DNA from: Delphinus delphis
Lineage: Eukaryota > Chordata > Mammalia > Artiodactyla > Delphinidae
DNA length: 64,000 nt
Assembly (NCBI RefSeq): GCF_949987515.2
Contig: NW_027192673.1
Location: 615,001-679,000, forward strand
Reading direction: 5' to 3'
The position numbers and the translations under genes were made by a program. Positions 1 through 11,594 of the stretch are shown one piece after another. Below the pieces are notes generated by a model. It did not search any database. It was not told the DNA's origin and was given only the letters and a program-made list of their open reading frames with translations. Numbering within the stretch: the stretch's first letter is position 1; every line of letters starts with the position of its first letter.

Positions 1-165
1 AACATTCCAGACGCTTTCCTAACACTCTCCCCACTTGGAGAGTCAGCGCCTTTAACCTCCTGTTTGGCCCAGTTTGCAATTTCTGCGGAAGATGAACAGG
101 AATAGCGAGAACCAATGAGAGAGTAGCTGGAAGTGTCTGGACGGGCAAATTTAACTCTCATTTCC
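1..165 (+). other. Monomer segment of unassigned origin (unit positions 1 to about 165)
   Basis: Contains 'ctccccacttggagagtcag' (a short imperfect inverted repeat, ctccccacttggag) and 'ctcctgtttggcccagtttg'. I cannot match it to a repeat family that I know. It recurs in every unit. Unit positions about 1,300-1,580, which abut it across the arbitrary unit boundary, are equally unassigned, so the two form one segment of about 450 bp spanning each monomer junction. Confidence 0.6.
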
Positions 166-468
166 CACCAGGAAGAGGAAATAACCAAAGGCTCAGCGTG
201 CTGTGTCGGAACCAGATGAGGGCCTGAAGCCATCCTGCGATGTTGTGGCCAGCTCAAAAGAAAGCGAGTTGAAGAAAGGAGCTCAGGGGCACTGTAATGC
301 ACAAACCTGCAGAGTTATAAATGACAGCTATCGTCCAAAAATATACTGAAGTAAGGATGCCAAGAGGACTTGAAAGTGGGGCAGAATCGCAGGAAACCGA
401 TTTCAGGAGGTAGACTGGAATTGCATTGAAAGCATAGGAAAAGAGGCAGAACGTCCACAATGATGCAC

Positions 469-539
469 TTGGCCAAAAGGGCGTATGCGTTTTTTACTGA
501 ATATATTCAGGAAAAAACACATACACCGTTTTTGGCCAA
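469..539. repeat. Degenerate palindrome of U1
   Basis: The left arm lacks one A. The loop side reads tttttactg, and the right arm has several changes (aaacacatacaccg). Long stretches no longer pair, which makes this the weakest hairpin of the array. Confidence 0.85.
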
Positions 540-820
540 CCAAGCAAGCTTGCAAAGGAAATCTGCACTACAATGAAGTCTCACTTCCCCCCGGTCAAAA
601 GGGCCATCTGAAAAAAGTGTAAAATCCAGAAAGGCAGGACAGGCCATGGAGAACTGGGAGCCTTGTTATGCTGATGGGCGGGATGTAAATTGCCAACAGA
701 CACTCCGGAGAAGTGTATGGTGTTTCCTGAAACATCTAAAAAACAAAGCAACAGAGCCTAGGGCACTTCCACTTATGGTCCTATAGCTTAGGGAAATTAA
801 AATCAAAAAGACAAAGCCAC

Positions 821-833
821 CCCAAAGTTTGGG
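821..833. repeat. Short inverted repeat cccaaa-g-tttggg in the L1 segment (U1 example)
   Basis: Six-base arms around one base, present at the same phase in most units. The right arm is broken in the young block (tttggaac). Probably fortuitous. Confidence 0.5.
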
Positions 834-1579
834 ACGCCTCTGTTTACAACAACCTCGTTTACCGTACAAGTTCAATATCACAGAAAGTGAAAAATGGATA
901 AAGATCTTGTGGTACTTAAGTACAGTGCAGTATCACTCAGCAATGAAATCTATGTCATCAGGCCCGTAGCAGCATAATGAGTGGATTCAGGTACGATGAT
1001 TCTAACTGAAATAAGTCGCACAGAAAAAGAAACATCATAAGTTATCACTAATACACGGAATGTAAACTTGGCTACACAGGAACTGAATTCCAAAACAGAA
1101 CAGGGTCTCAAATTTAGAAAACCAACTTATGTTTTCTTAAGGGGAAAGGTGAGTTGGGGTGCTGCATAAAACCAGAGATTGAAATGAGCACAGATAAAGT
1201 TCCTTAAGCCAAATATGGAATAGACTAGAGCTACTCCTTGCTCAAGGAAATGGACTCAACACCCCATATTAAACGCCTAAGAATGTACCTGACTAGTAAG
1301 TATCTTAAAACCTATGGATTGCTATGTCTCCAAAAGAGAATCAAGCGTGTGTACAGGGGCATAAACGCAGCAGTGATAGGATTGGAGAGGTTCGGTGAGC
1401 AAATGAAGACCCTTTGAAGTCATATTGCATGGTACCCATTCCACGGGTTTCAACTACCCAGTTTTAAGGTATTCTTCCTTCAGCTAAAACATGCATGTGG
1501 AACCTAGAGTATGATCAACCATGTGATCGGGAGACGTGTTCAAATATGTCTCAGTTTTCGTACCCTGGTACTCGGGTGC

Positions 1580-3158
1580 AACATTCCAGACGCTTTCCTA
1601 ACACTCTCCCCACTTGGAGAGTCAGCGCCTTTAACCTCCTGTTTGGCCCAGTTTGCAATTTCTGCGGAAGATGAACAGGAATAGCGAGAACCAATGAGAG
1701 ACTAGCTGGAGGTGTCTGGACGGGCAAATTTAACTCTCATTTCCCACCAGGAAGAGGAAATAACCAAAGGCTCAGCGTGCCGTGCCGGAACCAGATTAGG
1801 GCCTGAAGCCATCCTGCGGTGTTGCGGCCAGCTCAAAAGAAAGCGAGTTGAAGAAAGGAGCTCAGGGGCACTGTAATTCACAAACTTGCAGAGTTATAAA
1901 TGACAGCTATCGTCCAATAATATACTGAAGTAAGGCTGCCAAGAGGACTTGAAAGCAGGGCAGAATTGCAGGAAACCGATTTCAGGAGGTAGACTGGAAT
2001 TGCATTGAAAGCATAGGAATAGAGGCAGAACGTCCACAATGATACACTTGGTCAAAAAGGGCGTATGCGTTTTTTCCTGAATATATTCAGGAGAAAACGC
2101 ATACGCCCTTTTTGGCCAACCAAGCAAGCTTGCAAAGGAAATCTGCACTACAATGAAGTCTCACTTCCCCCGGGTCAAAAGGGCCATCTTAATAAAGTGT
2201 AAAATCCAGAAAGGCAGCACAGGCCATGGAGAACTGGGAGCCTTGTTATGCTGATGGGCGGGATGTAAATTGCCAACAGACACTCGGGAGAAGTGTATGG
2301 TGTTTCCTGAAACATCTAAAAAACAAAGCAACAGAGCCTAGGGCACTTCCACTTATGGTCCTATAGCTTAGGGAAATTAAAATAAAAAGACACAGCCACC
2401 CCAAAGTTTGGGACGTCTCTGTTTACAAGAACCTCCTTTACAGTACAAGTTCATCATCGCAGAAAGTGAAAAATGGATAAACAACTTGTGGTATTTACTT
2501 ACAAAGCAATATCACTCAGCAATGAAATCTATGTCATCAGGCCCTTAGCAGGACAATGAGTGGATTCAGGTATGATGATTCTAACTGAAATAAGTCACAC
2601 AGAAAAAGAAACATCATAAGATATCAGTAATATACGGAATGTAAACTTGGCTACACAGGAACTGAATTACAGAACAGAACAGGGTCTCAAATTTAGAAAA
2701 CCAACTTATGCTTGCTTAAGGGGAAAGGTGAGTTGGGGTGCTGCATAAAACCAGAGATTGAAATGAGCACAGATAAAGTTCCTTAAGCCAAATATGGAAT
2801 AGACAACTGGTACTCCTTGCTCAACGAAATGGACTCAACACCGCATATTAAACGCCTCAGAATGTACCTGACTAGTAAGTATCTTAAAACCTATGGATTG
2901 TTATGTCTCCGAAAGAGAATCAAGCATGTGTACAGGGGCATAAACACAGCAGTGATACGATTGGAGAGGTTCGGTGAGCAAATGAAGACCCTTTGAAATC
3001 ATATTGCATGGTACCCAGTACACGGGTCTCAACTCTCCAGGTTTAAGGTATTCTTCCTTCAGCTAAAACATGCATGTGGAACCCAGAGTATGATCAACCA
3101 TGTGAACAGGAGACGTGTTCAAATATGTCTCATTTTTCCGCCCCTGGTACTCGGGTGC
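1580..3158 (+). repeat. Satellite monomer U2 (1,579 bp, subfamily II)
   Basis: Subfamily II monomer (cccttagcag, acagaacag variants). Hairpin at 2,048-2,119 has mismatches in the stem (ttggtc end; caggagaaaac). From about 1,886 onward it is the counterpart of U37 at offset 55,288; both share the rare 'ccaataat', 'gatacacttggtc' and 'catcttaataaag' variants. Confidence 0.95.
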
Positions 3159-4737
3159 AACATTCCAGATGCTTTACTAACACTCTCCCCACTTGGAGAG
3201 TCAGCGCCTTTAACCTCCTGTTTGGCCCAGTTTGCAATTTCTGCGGAAGATGAACAGGAATAGGGAGAACCAATAAGAGACTAGCTGGAGGTGTCTGGAC
3301 GGGCAAATTTAACTCTCAATTCCCACGAGGAAGAGGAAATAACCAAAGGCTCAGTGTGCCGAGCCGGAAACAGATTAGGGCCTGAAGCCATCCTGCGGTG
3401 TTGCGGCCAGCTCAAAAGAAAGCGAGTTGAAGAAAGGAGCTCAGGGGCACTGTAATTCACAAACCTGCAGAGTTATAAATGACAGCTATCGTCCAAAAAT
3501 ATACTGAAGTAAGGCTGCCAAGAGGACTTGAAAGCGGGGCAGAATTGCAGGAAACCGATTTCAGGAGGTAGACTGGAATTGCATTGAAAGCATAGGAAAA
3601 GAGGCAGAACGCCCACAATTATGCACTTGGCCAAAAAGGGCGTATGCGTTTTTTCCTGAATATATTCAGGAAAAAACGCATACGCACTTTTTGGCCAACC
3701 AAGCAAGCAGGCAAAGCAAATCTGCACTACAATGAAGTCTCACTTCCCCCTTTTCAAAAGAGCCATCTGCAAAAAGTGTAAAATCCAGAAAGGCAGGACA
3801 GGCCATGGAGAACTGGGAGCCTTGTTATGCTGATGGGCGGGATGTAAATTGCCAACAGACACTCGGGAGAAGTGTATGGTGCTTCCTGAAACATCTAAAA
3901 AACAAAGCAACAGAGCCTAGGGCACTTCCACTTATGGTCCTATAGCTTAGAGATATTAATATCAAAAAGACACAGCCACCCCAAAGTTTGGGACGCCTCT
4001 GCTTACAAGAACCTTGTTTACCGTACAAGTTCAATATCACAGAAAGTGAAAAATGGATAAAGAACTTGTGGTACTTACGTACAATGAAGTATCACTCAGC
4101 AATGAAATCTATGTCATCAGGTCGTAGCAGCATAATGAGTGGATTCAGGTATGATGATTCTAACTGAAATAAGTCACACAGAAAATGAAACATCATAAGA
4201 TATCAGTAATACACGGAATGTAAACTTGGCTACACAGGAACTGAATTACAGAACAGAACAGGGTCTCAAATTTAGAAAACCAACTTATGCTTGCTTAAGG
4301 GGAAAGGTGAGTTGGGGTGCTGCATAAAACCAGAGATTGAAATGAGCACAGATAAAGTTCCTTAAGCCAAATATGGAATAGACAAGAGCTACTCCTTGCT
4401 CAACGAAATGGACTCAACAACGCATATTAAACGCCTAAGAATGTACCTGACTAGTAAGTATCTTAAAACCTACGGATTGCTATGTCTCCAAAAGAGAATC
4501 AAGCGTGTGTACAGGGGCATAAACGCAGCAGTGATAGGACTGGAGAGGTTCGGTGAGCAAATGAAGACCCTTTGAAGTCATATTGCATGGTACCCATTCC
4601 ACGGGTCTCAACTCTCCAGGTTTAAGGTATTCTTCCTTCAGCTAAAACATGCATGTGGATCCCAGAGTATGATCAACCATGTGAACGGGAGACGTGTTCA
4701 AATATGTCTCAGTTTTCCTCCCCTGGTACTCGGGTGC
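3159..4737 (+). repeat. Satellite monomer U3 (1,579 bp, I-to-II recombinant)
   Basis: Starts the L1 segment with subfamily I variants and ends with the subfamily II 'acagaacag' form. Hairpin 3,627-3,698 has one stem mismatch (cgcactttttgg). The HindIII site that follows the hairpin in most units is lost (gcaagcaggcaaagc). A private BamHI site lies at 4,657-4,662. Counterpart of U38 at offset 55,288. Confidence 0.95.
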
Positions 4738-6316
4738 AACATTCCAGATGCTTTACTAACACTCTCCCGACTTGGAGAGTCAGTCCCTTTAACCTCCTGT
4801 TTGGCCCAGTTTGCAATTTCTGCGGAAGATGAACAGGAATAGCGAGAACCAATGAGAGACTAGCTGGAGGTGTCTGGACGGGCAAATTTAACTCTCATTT
4901 CCCACCAGGAAGAGGAATTAACCAAAGGCTCAGCGTGCCGTGCCGGAACCAGATTAGGACCTGAAGCCATCCTGCGGTGTTGCGGCCAGCTCACAAGAAA
5001 GCGAGTTGAAGAAAGGAGCTCGGGGCACTGTAATTCACAAACCTGCAGAGTTATAAAAGACAGCTATCGTCCAAAAATATACTAAAGTAAGGCGGTCAAG
5101 AGGACTTGAAAGCGGGGCAGAATTGCAGGAAACCGATTTCAGGAGGTAGACTGGAATTGCATTGAAAGCATAGGAAAAGAGGCAGAACGTCCACAATGAT
5201 GCACTTGGCCAAAAAGGGCGTATGTGTTTTTTCCTGAATATATTCAGGAAAAAACGTATACGCCCTTTTTGGCCAACCAAGCAAGCTTGCAAAGGAAATC
5301 TGCACTACAATGAAGTCTCACTTCCCCCCGGTCAAAAGGGCCATCTGAAAAAAGTGTAAAATCCAGAAAGGCAGGACAGGCCATGGAGAACTGGGAGCCT
5401 TGTTATGCTGATGGGCGGGATGTAAATTGCCAACAGACACTCGGGAGAAGTGTATGGTGTTTCCTGAAACATCTAAAAAACAAAGCAATAGAGCCTAGGG
5501 CACTTCCACTTATGGTCCTATAGCTTAGGGAAATTAAAATCTAAAAGACACAGCCACCCCAAAGTTTGGGACGCCTCTGTTTACAAGAACCTCATTTACC
5601 GTACAAGTTCAGTATCACGGAAAGTGAAAAATGGATAAAGAACATGTGGTACTTATGTACAATGCAGTATCACTCAGCAATGAAATCTATGTCATCAGGC
5701 CCGTAGCAGCATAATGAGTGGATTCAGGTACGATGATTCTAACTGAAATAAGTCACACAGAAAACTAAACATCATAAGATATCACTAATACACGGAATGT
5801 AAACTTGGCTACACAGGAACTGAATTCCAAAACAGAACAGGGTCTCAAATTTAGAAAACCAACTTATGCTTGCTTAAGGGGAAAGGTGAGTTGGGGTGCT
5901 GCATAAAACCAGAGATTGAAATGAGCACAGATAAAGTTCCTTAAGCCAAATATGGAATAGACAAGAGCTACTCCTTGCTCAACAAAATGGACTCAACACC
6001 GCATATTAAACGCCTAAGAATGTACCTGACTAGTAAGTATCTTAAAACCTATGGATTGCTATGTCTCCGAAAGAGAATCAAGCATGTGTACAGGGGCATA
6101 AACGCAGCAGTGATAGGATTGGAGAGGTTCGGTGAGCAAATGAAGACCCTTTGAAGTCATATTGCATGGTACCCATTCCACGGGATTCAAGTACCCAGGT
6201 TTAAGGTATTCTTCCTTCAGCTAAAACATGCATGTGGAACCCAGAGTATGATCAACCATGTGATCGGGAGACGTGTTCAAATATGTCTCAGTTTTCGTAC
6301 CCTGGTACTCGGGTGC
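4738..6316 (+). repeat. Satellite monomer U4 (1,579 bp, subfamily I)
   Basis: Subfamily I. Hairpin 5,205-5,276 has two adjacent stem mismatches (left tatgtg against right cgtata). Private variants 'ctcggggcactg', 'ataaaagacagc' and 'atactaaagtaagg' are shared with U39, its counterpart 55,288 bp to the right. Confidence 0.95.
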
Positions 6317-7896
6317 AACATTCCAGATGCTTTACTAACACTCTCCCGACTTGGAGAGTCAATCCCTTTAACCTCCTGTTTGGCCCAGTTTGCAATTTCT
6401 GCGGAAGATGAACAGGAATAGCGAGAACCAATGAGAGACTAGCTGGAGGTGTCTGGACGGGCAAATTTAACTCTCATTTCCCACCAGGAAGAGGAAATAA
6501 CCAAAGGCTCAGCGTGCCGTTCCGGAACCAGATTAGGACCTGAAACCATCCTGCGGTGTTGCGGCCAGCTCACAAGAAAGCGAGGTGAAGAAAGGAGCTC
6601 AGGGGCACTGTAATTCACAAACCTGCAGAGTTATAAATGACAGCGATCGTCCAAAAATATACTGAAGTAAGGCTGCCAAGAGGACTTGAAAGCGGGGCAG
6701 AATTGCAGGAAACCAATTTCAGGAGGTAGACTGGAATTGCATTGAAAGCATAGGAAAAGAGGCAGAACGTCCACAATGATGCAATTGGCCAGAAAGGGCG
6801 TATGCGTTTTTTCCTGAATATATTCAGGAAAAAACGCATACGCCCTTTTTGGCCAATCAAGCAAGCTTGCAAAGGAAATCTGCACTACAATGAAGTCTCA
6901 CTTCCTCCCGGTCAAAAGGGCCATCTGAAAAAAGTGTAAAATCCAGAAAGGCAGGACAGGCCATGGAGCACTGGGAGCCTTGTTATGCTGATGGGCGGGA
7001 TGTAAATCGCCAACAGACACTGGGGAGAAGTGTATGGTGTTTCCTGAAACATCTAAAAAACAAAGCAACAGAGCCTAGGGCACTTCCACTTATGGTCCTA
7101 TAGCTTAGGGAAATTAAAATCAAAAAGACACAGCCACCCCAAAGTTTGGGACGCCTCTGTTTACAAGAACCTCGTTTATGGTACAAGTTCAACATCGCAG
7201 AAAGTGAAAAATGGATAAAGAAGTTGTGCTATTTACTTACAAAGCAATATCACTCAGCAATGAAATCTATGTCATCAGGCCCTTAGAAGCACAATGACTG
7301 GATTCAGGTATGATGATTCTAACTGAAATAAGTCACACAGAAAAAGAAACATCATAAGATATCACTAATACACGGAATGTAAACTTGGCTACACAGGAAC
7401 TGAATTACAGAACAGAACAGGGTCTCAAATTTAGAAAACCAACTTATGCTTGCTTAAGGGGAAAGGTGAGTTGGGGTGCTGCATAAAACCAGAGATTGAA
7501 ATGAGCACAGATAAAGTTCCTTAAGCCAAATATGGAATAGACAAGAGCTACTCCTTGCTCAACGAAATGGACTCAACACCCAATATTAAACGCCTAAGAA
7601 TGTACCTGACTAGTAAGTATCTTAAAAGCTATGGATTGCTATGTCTCCAAAAGAGAATCAAGCGTGTGTACAGGGGCATAAACGCAGCAGTGATAGGATT
7701 GGAGAGGTTTGGTGAGCAAATGAAGACCCTTTGAAGTCATATTGCATGGTACCCATTCCACGGGTCTCAACTCTCCAGGTTTAAGGTATTCTTCCTTCAG
7801 CTAAAACATGCATGTGGAACCCAGAGTATGATCAACCGTGTGAACGGGAGACGTGTTCAAATATGTCTCAGTTTTCCTCCCCTGGTACTCGGGTGC
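6317..7896 (+). repeat. Satellite monomer U5 (1,580 bp, subfamily II)
   Basis: Subfamily II. Hairpin 6,785-6,856 has a single stem mismatch (ggccagaaag). Private variants 'gtgccgttccgg', 'gcgaggtgaag', 'gacagcgatcg' and 'ggccaatcaag' are shared with U40 at offset 55,288. Confidence 0.95.
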
Positions 7897-9474
7897 AACA
7901 TTCCAGACGTTTTCCTAACACTCTCCCCACTTGGAGAGTCAGCGCCTTTAACCTCCTGTTTGGCCCAGTTTGCAATTTCTGCGGAAGATGAACAGGAATA
8001 GGGAGAACCAATGAGAGACTAGCTGGAGGTGTCTGGACGGGCAAATTTAACTCTCATTTCCCACCAGGAAGAGGAAATAACCGAAGGCTCAGCGTGCTGT
8101 GTCGGAACCAGATGAGGGCCTGAAGCCATCCTGCGATGTTGTGGCCAGCTCAAAAGAAAGCGAGTTGAAGAAAGGAGCTCAGGGGCACTGTAATTCACAA
8201 ACCTGCAGAGTTATAAATGACAGCTATCGTCCAAAAATATACTGAAGTAAGGCTGCCAAGAGGACTTGAAAGCGGGGCAGAATTGCAGGAAACCGATTTC
8301 AGGTGGTAGACTGGAATTGCATTGAAAGCATAGGAAAAGAGGCAGAACGTCCACAATGATGCACTTGGCAAAAAGGGCGTATGCGTTTTTTCCTGAATAT
8401 ACTCAGGAAAAAACACATACGCCCTTTTTGGCCAACCAAGCAAGCTTGCAAAGGAAATCTGCACTACAATGAAGTCTCACTTCCCCCCGGTCAAAAGGGC
8501 CATCTGAAAAAAGTGTAAAATCCAGAAAGGCAGGACAGGCCATGGAGAACTGGGAGCCTTGTTATGCTGATGGGCGGGATGTAAATTGCCAACAGACACT
8601 CGGGAGAATTGTATGGTGTTTCCTGAAACATCTAAAAAACAAAGCAACAGAGCCTAGGGCACTTCCACTTATGGTCCTATAGCTTAGGGAAATTAAAATC
8701 AAAAAGACAAAGCCACCCCAAAGTTTGGGATGCCTCTGTTTACAACAACCTCGTTTACCGTACAAGTTCAATATCACAGAAAGTGAAAAATGGATAAAGA
8801 ACTTGTGGTACTTACATACAGTGCAGTATCACTCAGCAATGAAATCTATGTCATCAGGCCCGTAGCAGCATAATGAGTGGATTCAGGTATGATGAGTCTA
8901 ACTGAAATAAGTCACACAGAAAAAGAAACATCATAAGATATCTGTAATATACGGAATGTAAACTTGGCTACACAGGAACTGAATTACAGAACAGAACAGG
9001 GTCTCAAATTTAGAAAACCAACTTATGCTTGCTTAAGGGGAAAGGTGAGTTGGGGTGCTGCATAAAACCAGAGATTGAAATGAGCACAGATAAAGTTCCT
9101 TAAGCCAAATATGGAATAGACAAGTGGTACTCCTTGCTCAACGAAATGGACTCAACACCGCATATTAAACGCCTCAGAATGTACCTGACTAGTAAGTATC
9201 TTAAAACCTATGGATTGTTATGTCTCCGAAAGAGAATCAAGCATGTGTACAGGGGCATAAACACAGCAGTGATAGGATTGGAGAGGTTCGGTGAGCAAAT
9301 GAAGACCCTTTGAAATCATATTGCATGGTACCCACTACACGGGTCTCAACTCTCCAGGTTTAAGGTATTATTCCTTCAGCTAAAACATGCATGTGGAACC
9401 CAGAGTATGATCAACCATGTGATCGGGAGACGTGTTCAAAATGTCTCAGTTTTCCGCCCCTGGTACTCGGGTGC
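7897..9474 (+). repeat. Satellite monomer U6 (1,578 bp, I-to-II recombinant)
   Basis: Subfamily I variants give way to the subfamily II 'acagaacag' form. Hairpin 8,365-8,435 has lost one base in its left arm. The 'ctgtgtcggaacc' and 'gcgatgttgtgg' variants of its left third recur in U41 at offset 55,288, after which U41 no longer follows U6. Confidence 0.95.
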
Positions 9475-11054
9475 AACATTCCAGATGCTTTACTAACACT
9501 CTCCCCACTTGGAGAGTCAGCGCCTTTAACCTCCTGTTTGGCCCAGTTTGCAATTTCTGCGGAAGATGAACAGGAATAGGGAGAACCAATAAGAGACTAG
9601 CTGGAGGTGTCTGGACGGGCAAATTTAACTCTCAATTCCCATGAGGAAGAGGAAATAACCAAAGGCTCAGCGTGCCGAGCCGGAAACAGATTAGGGCCTG
9701 AAGCCATCCTGCGGTGTTGCGGCCAGCTCAAAAGAAAGCGAGTTGAAGAAAGGAGCTCAGGGGCACTGTAATTCACAAACCTGCAGAGTTATAAATGACA
9801 GCTATCGTCCAAAAATATACTGAAGTAAGGCTGCCAAGAGGACTTGAAAGCGGGGCAGAATTGCAGGAAACCGATTTCAGGAGGTAGACTGGAATTGCAT
9901 TGAAAGCATAGGAAAAGAGGCAGAACGCCCACAATGATGCACTTGGCCAAAAAGGGCGTATGCGTTTTTTCCGGAATATACTCAGGAAAAAACGCATACG
10001 CCCTTTTTGGCCAACCAAGCAAGCAGGCAAAGCAAATCTGCACTACAATGAAGTCTCACTTCCCCCCGGTCAAAAGGGCCATCTGAAAAAAGTGTAAAAT
10101 CCAGAAAGGCAGGACAGGCCATGGAGAACTGGGAGCCTTGTTATGCTGATGGGCGGGATGTAAATTGCCAACAGACACTCGGGAGAAGTGTATGGTGTTT
10201 CCTGAAACATCTAAAAAACAAAGCAACAGAGCCTAGGGCACTTCCGCTTATGGTCCTATAGCTTAGGGAAATTAGAATCAAAAAGACACAGCCACCCCAA
10301 AGTTTGGGACGCCTCTGTTTACAAGAACCTCGTTTACAGTACAAGTTCAACATTGCAGAAAGTGAAAAATGGATAAAGAAGTTGTGGTATTTACTTACAA
10401 AGCAATATCACTCAGCAAAGAAATCTATGTCATCAGGCCCTTAGCAGCACAATGCGTGGATTCAGGTATGATGATTCTAACTGAAATAAGTCACACAGAA
10501 AAAGAAACATCATAAGATATCAGTAATACACGGAATGTAATCTTGGCTACAGAGGAACTGAATTACAGAACAGAACAGGGTCTCAAATTTAGAAAACCAA
10601 CTTATGCTTGCTTAAGGGGAAAGGTGAGTTGGGGTGCTGCATAAAACCAGAGATTGAAATGAGCACAGATAAAGTTCCTTAAGCCAAATATGGAATAGAC
10701 AAGAGCTACTCCTTGCTCAACGAAATGGACTCAACACCCCATATTAAACGCCTAAGAATGTACCTGACTAGTAAGTATCTTAAAACCTATGGATTGCTAT
10801 GTCTCTGAAAGAGAATCAAGCATGTGTACAGGGGCATAAACGCAGCAGTGATAGGATTGGAGAGGTTCGGTGAGCAAATGAAGACCCTTTGAAGTCATAT
10901 TGCATGGTACCCATTCCACGGGTTTCAACTACCCAGGTTTAAGGTATTCTTCCTTCAGCTAAAACATGCATGTGGAACCTAGAGTATGATCAACCATGTG
11001 ATTGGGAGACGTGTTCAAATATGTCTCAGTTTTCGTACCCTGGTACTCGGGTGC
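9475..11054 (+). repeat. Satellite monomer U7 (1,580 bp, subfamily II)
   Basis: Subfamily II. Hairpin 9,943-10,014 has two changes next to its centre (ccggaatata, ctcagg). Like U3 it lacks the HindIII site after the hairpin (gcaagcaggcaaagc). Confidence 0.95.
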
Positions 11055-11219
11055 AACATTCCAGACGCATTACTAACACTCTCCCAACTTGGAGAGTCAG
11101 TCTCTTTAACCTCCTGTTTGGCCCAGTTTGCAATTTCTGCGGAAGATGAACAGGAATAGCGAGAACAAATGAGAGACTAGCTGGAGGTGTCTGGACGGGC
11201 AAATTTAACTCTCATTTCC

Positions 11220-11522
11220 CACCAGGAAGAGGAAATAACCAAAGGATCAGCGTGCCGTGCCGGAACCAGATTAGGGCCTGAAGCCATCCTGCGGTTTTGC
11301 GCCCTGGTCACAAGAAAGCGAGTTGAAGAAAGGAGCTCAGGGGCACTGTAATTCACAAACCTGCAGAGTTATAAATGACAGCTATCGTCCAAAAATATAC
11401 TGAAGTAAGGCTTCCAAGAGGACTTGAAAGCGGGGCAGAATTGCAGGAAACCGATTTCAGGAGGTAGACTGGAATTGCATTGAAAGCATAGGAAAAGAGG
11501 CAGAACGTCCACAATGATGCAC
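11220..11522 (+). other. Weakly L1 ORF2-like segment upstream of the palindrome (U8 example, unit positions about 165-468)
   Basis: Stretches such as 'ggaagaggaaataaccaaag', 'tagggcctgaagccatcctg' and 'cgtccaaaaatatactgaag' line up, in order, with L1 ORF2 sequence preceding the segment after the hairpin. The similarity is low and uninterrupted runs are short. If correct, the satellite holds a continuous L1 3' piece with the palindrome inserted in it. A sensitive alignment is needed to confirm this. Confidence 0.45.
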
Positions 11523-11594
11523 TTGGCCAAAAAGGGCGTATGCGTTTTTTCCTGAATATATTCAGGAAAAAACGCATACGCCCTTTTTGGCCAA
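11523..11594. repeat. 72-bp perfect palindrome (hairpin) of U8, mariner/MITE-like
   Basis: Two 36-base arms are exact reverse complements with no spacer: it opens ttggccaaaaagggcgtatg, is centred on gaatatattc and closes with the complement. It sits at unit positions 469-540 of every monomer. The ends (ttggccaaaaag / ctttttggccaacc) resemble the terminal inverted repeats of a mariner-derived hairpin element that I recall as common in ruminants and related mammals; that origin is inference. L1-like sequence resumes directly after it, so it reads as a short palindromic element inside an L1 fragment. A transcript of either strand could fold into a 36-bp stem, and the DNA could extrude as a cruciform. 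Confidence 0.9.

Larger units (their letters stand above)
1..1579 (+). repeat. Satellite monomer U1 (1,579 bp, subfamily I)
   Basis: Complete monomer carrying the subfamily I variants over the L1 segment. Its hairpin (469-539) is the most decayed in the window: one base is missing from an A run and several bases no longer pair. The first 306 bases, including the private 'gagagagtagctggaag' change near 112-129, are shared with the left part of U37 at 56,868. Confidence 0.95.
1886..8190 (+). repeat. Left copy of a long-range duplication (U2 to U6)
   Basis: Units U2-U5 and the left part of U6 correspond one for one, by private variants, to U37-U41 at a constant offset of 55,288 bp. Shared markers include the altered U4 hairpin, the U3 BamHI site and the U5 'ggccaatcaag'. 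Confidence 0.9.

Noticed and set aside
1500..1579. Unit boundary at 'aacattccag' as a biological junction
   Set aside because: The boundary is only a convenient phase set by the window start. Nothing in the sequence marks the true ends of the ancestral unit.
1894..2148. Recurring minus-strand open frames of 84-89 codons spanning the palindrome in nearly all monomers
   Set aside because: They begin at GTG, are antisense to decayed L1, overlap each other in two frames, and owe their shared sequence to repeat homogenisation. No start context, promoter or recognisable domain is evident.
3825..4040. Recurring minus-strand 70-71 codon frame in most monomers
   Set aside because: It is antisense to the L1 ORF2 segment. 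Its conservation equals that of neighbouring non-coding positions, and it is broken in several young-block units without other consequence.
11523..11594. Bacterial-type terminator or CRISPR repeat
   Set aside because: The hairpin has no following T run or leader, spacing is 1.58 kb, and the context is a eukaryotic satellite.
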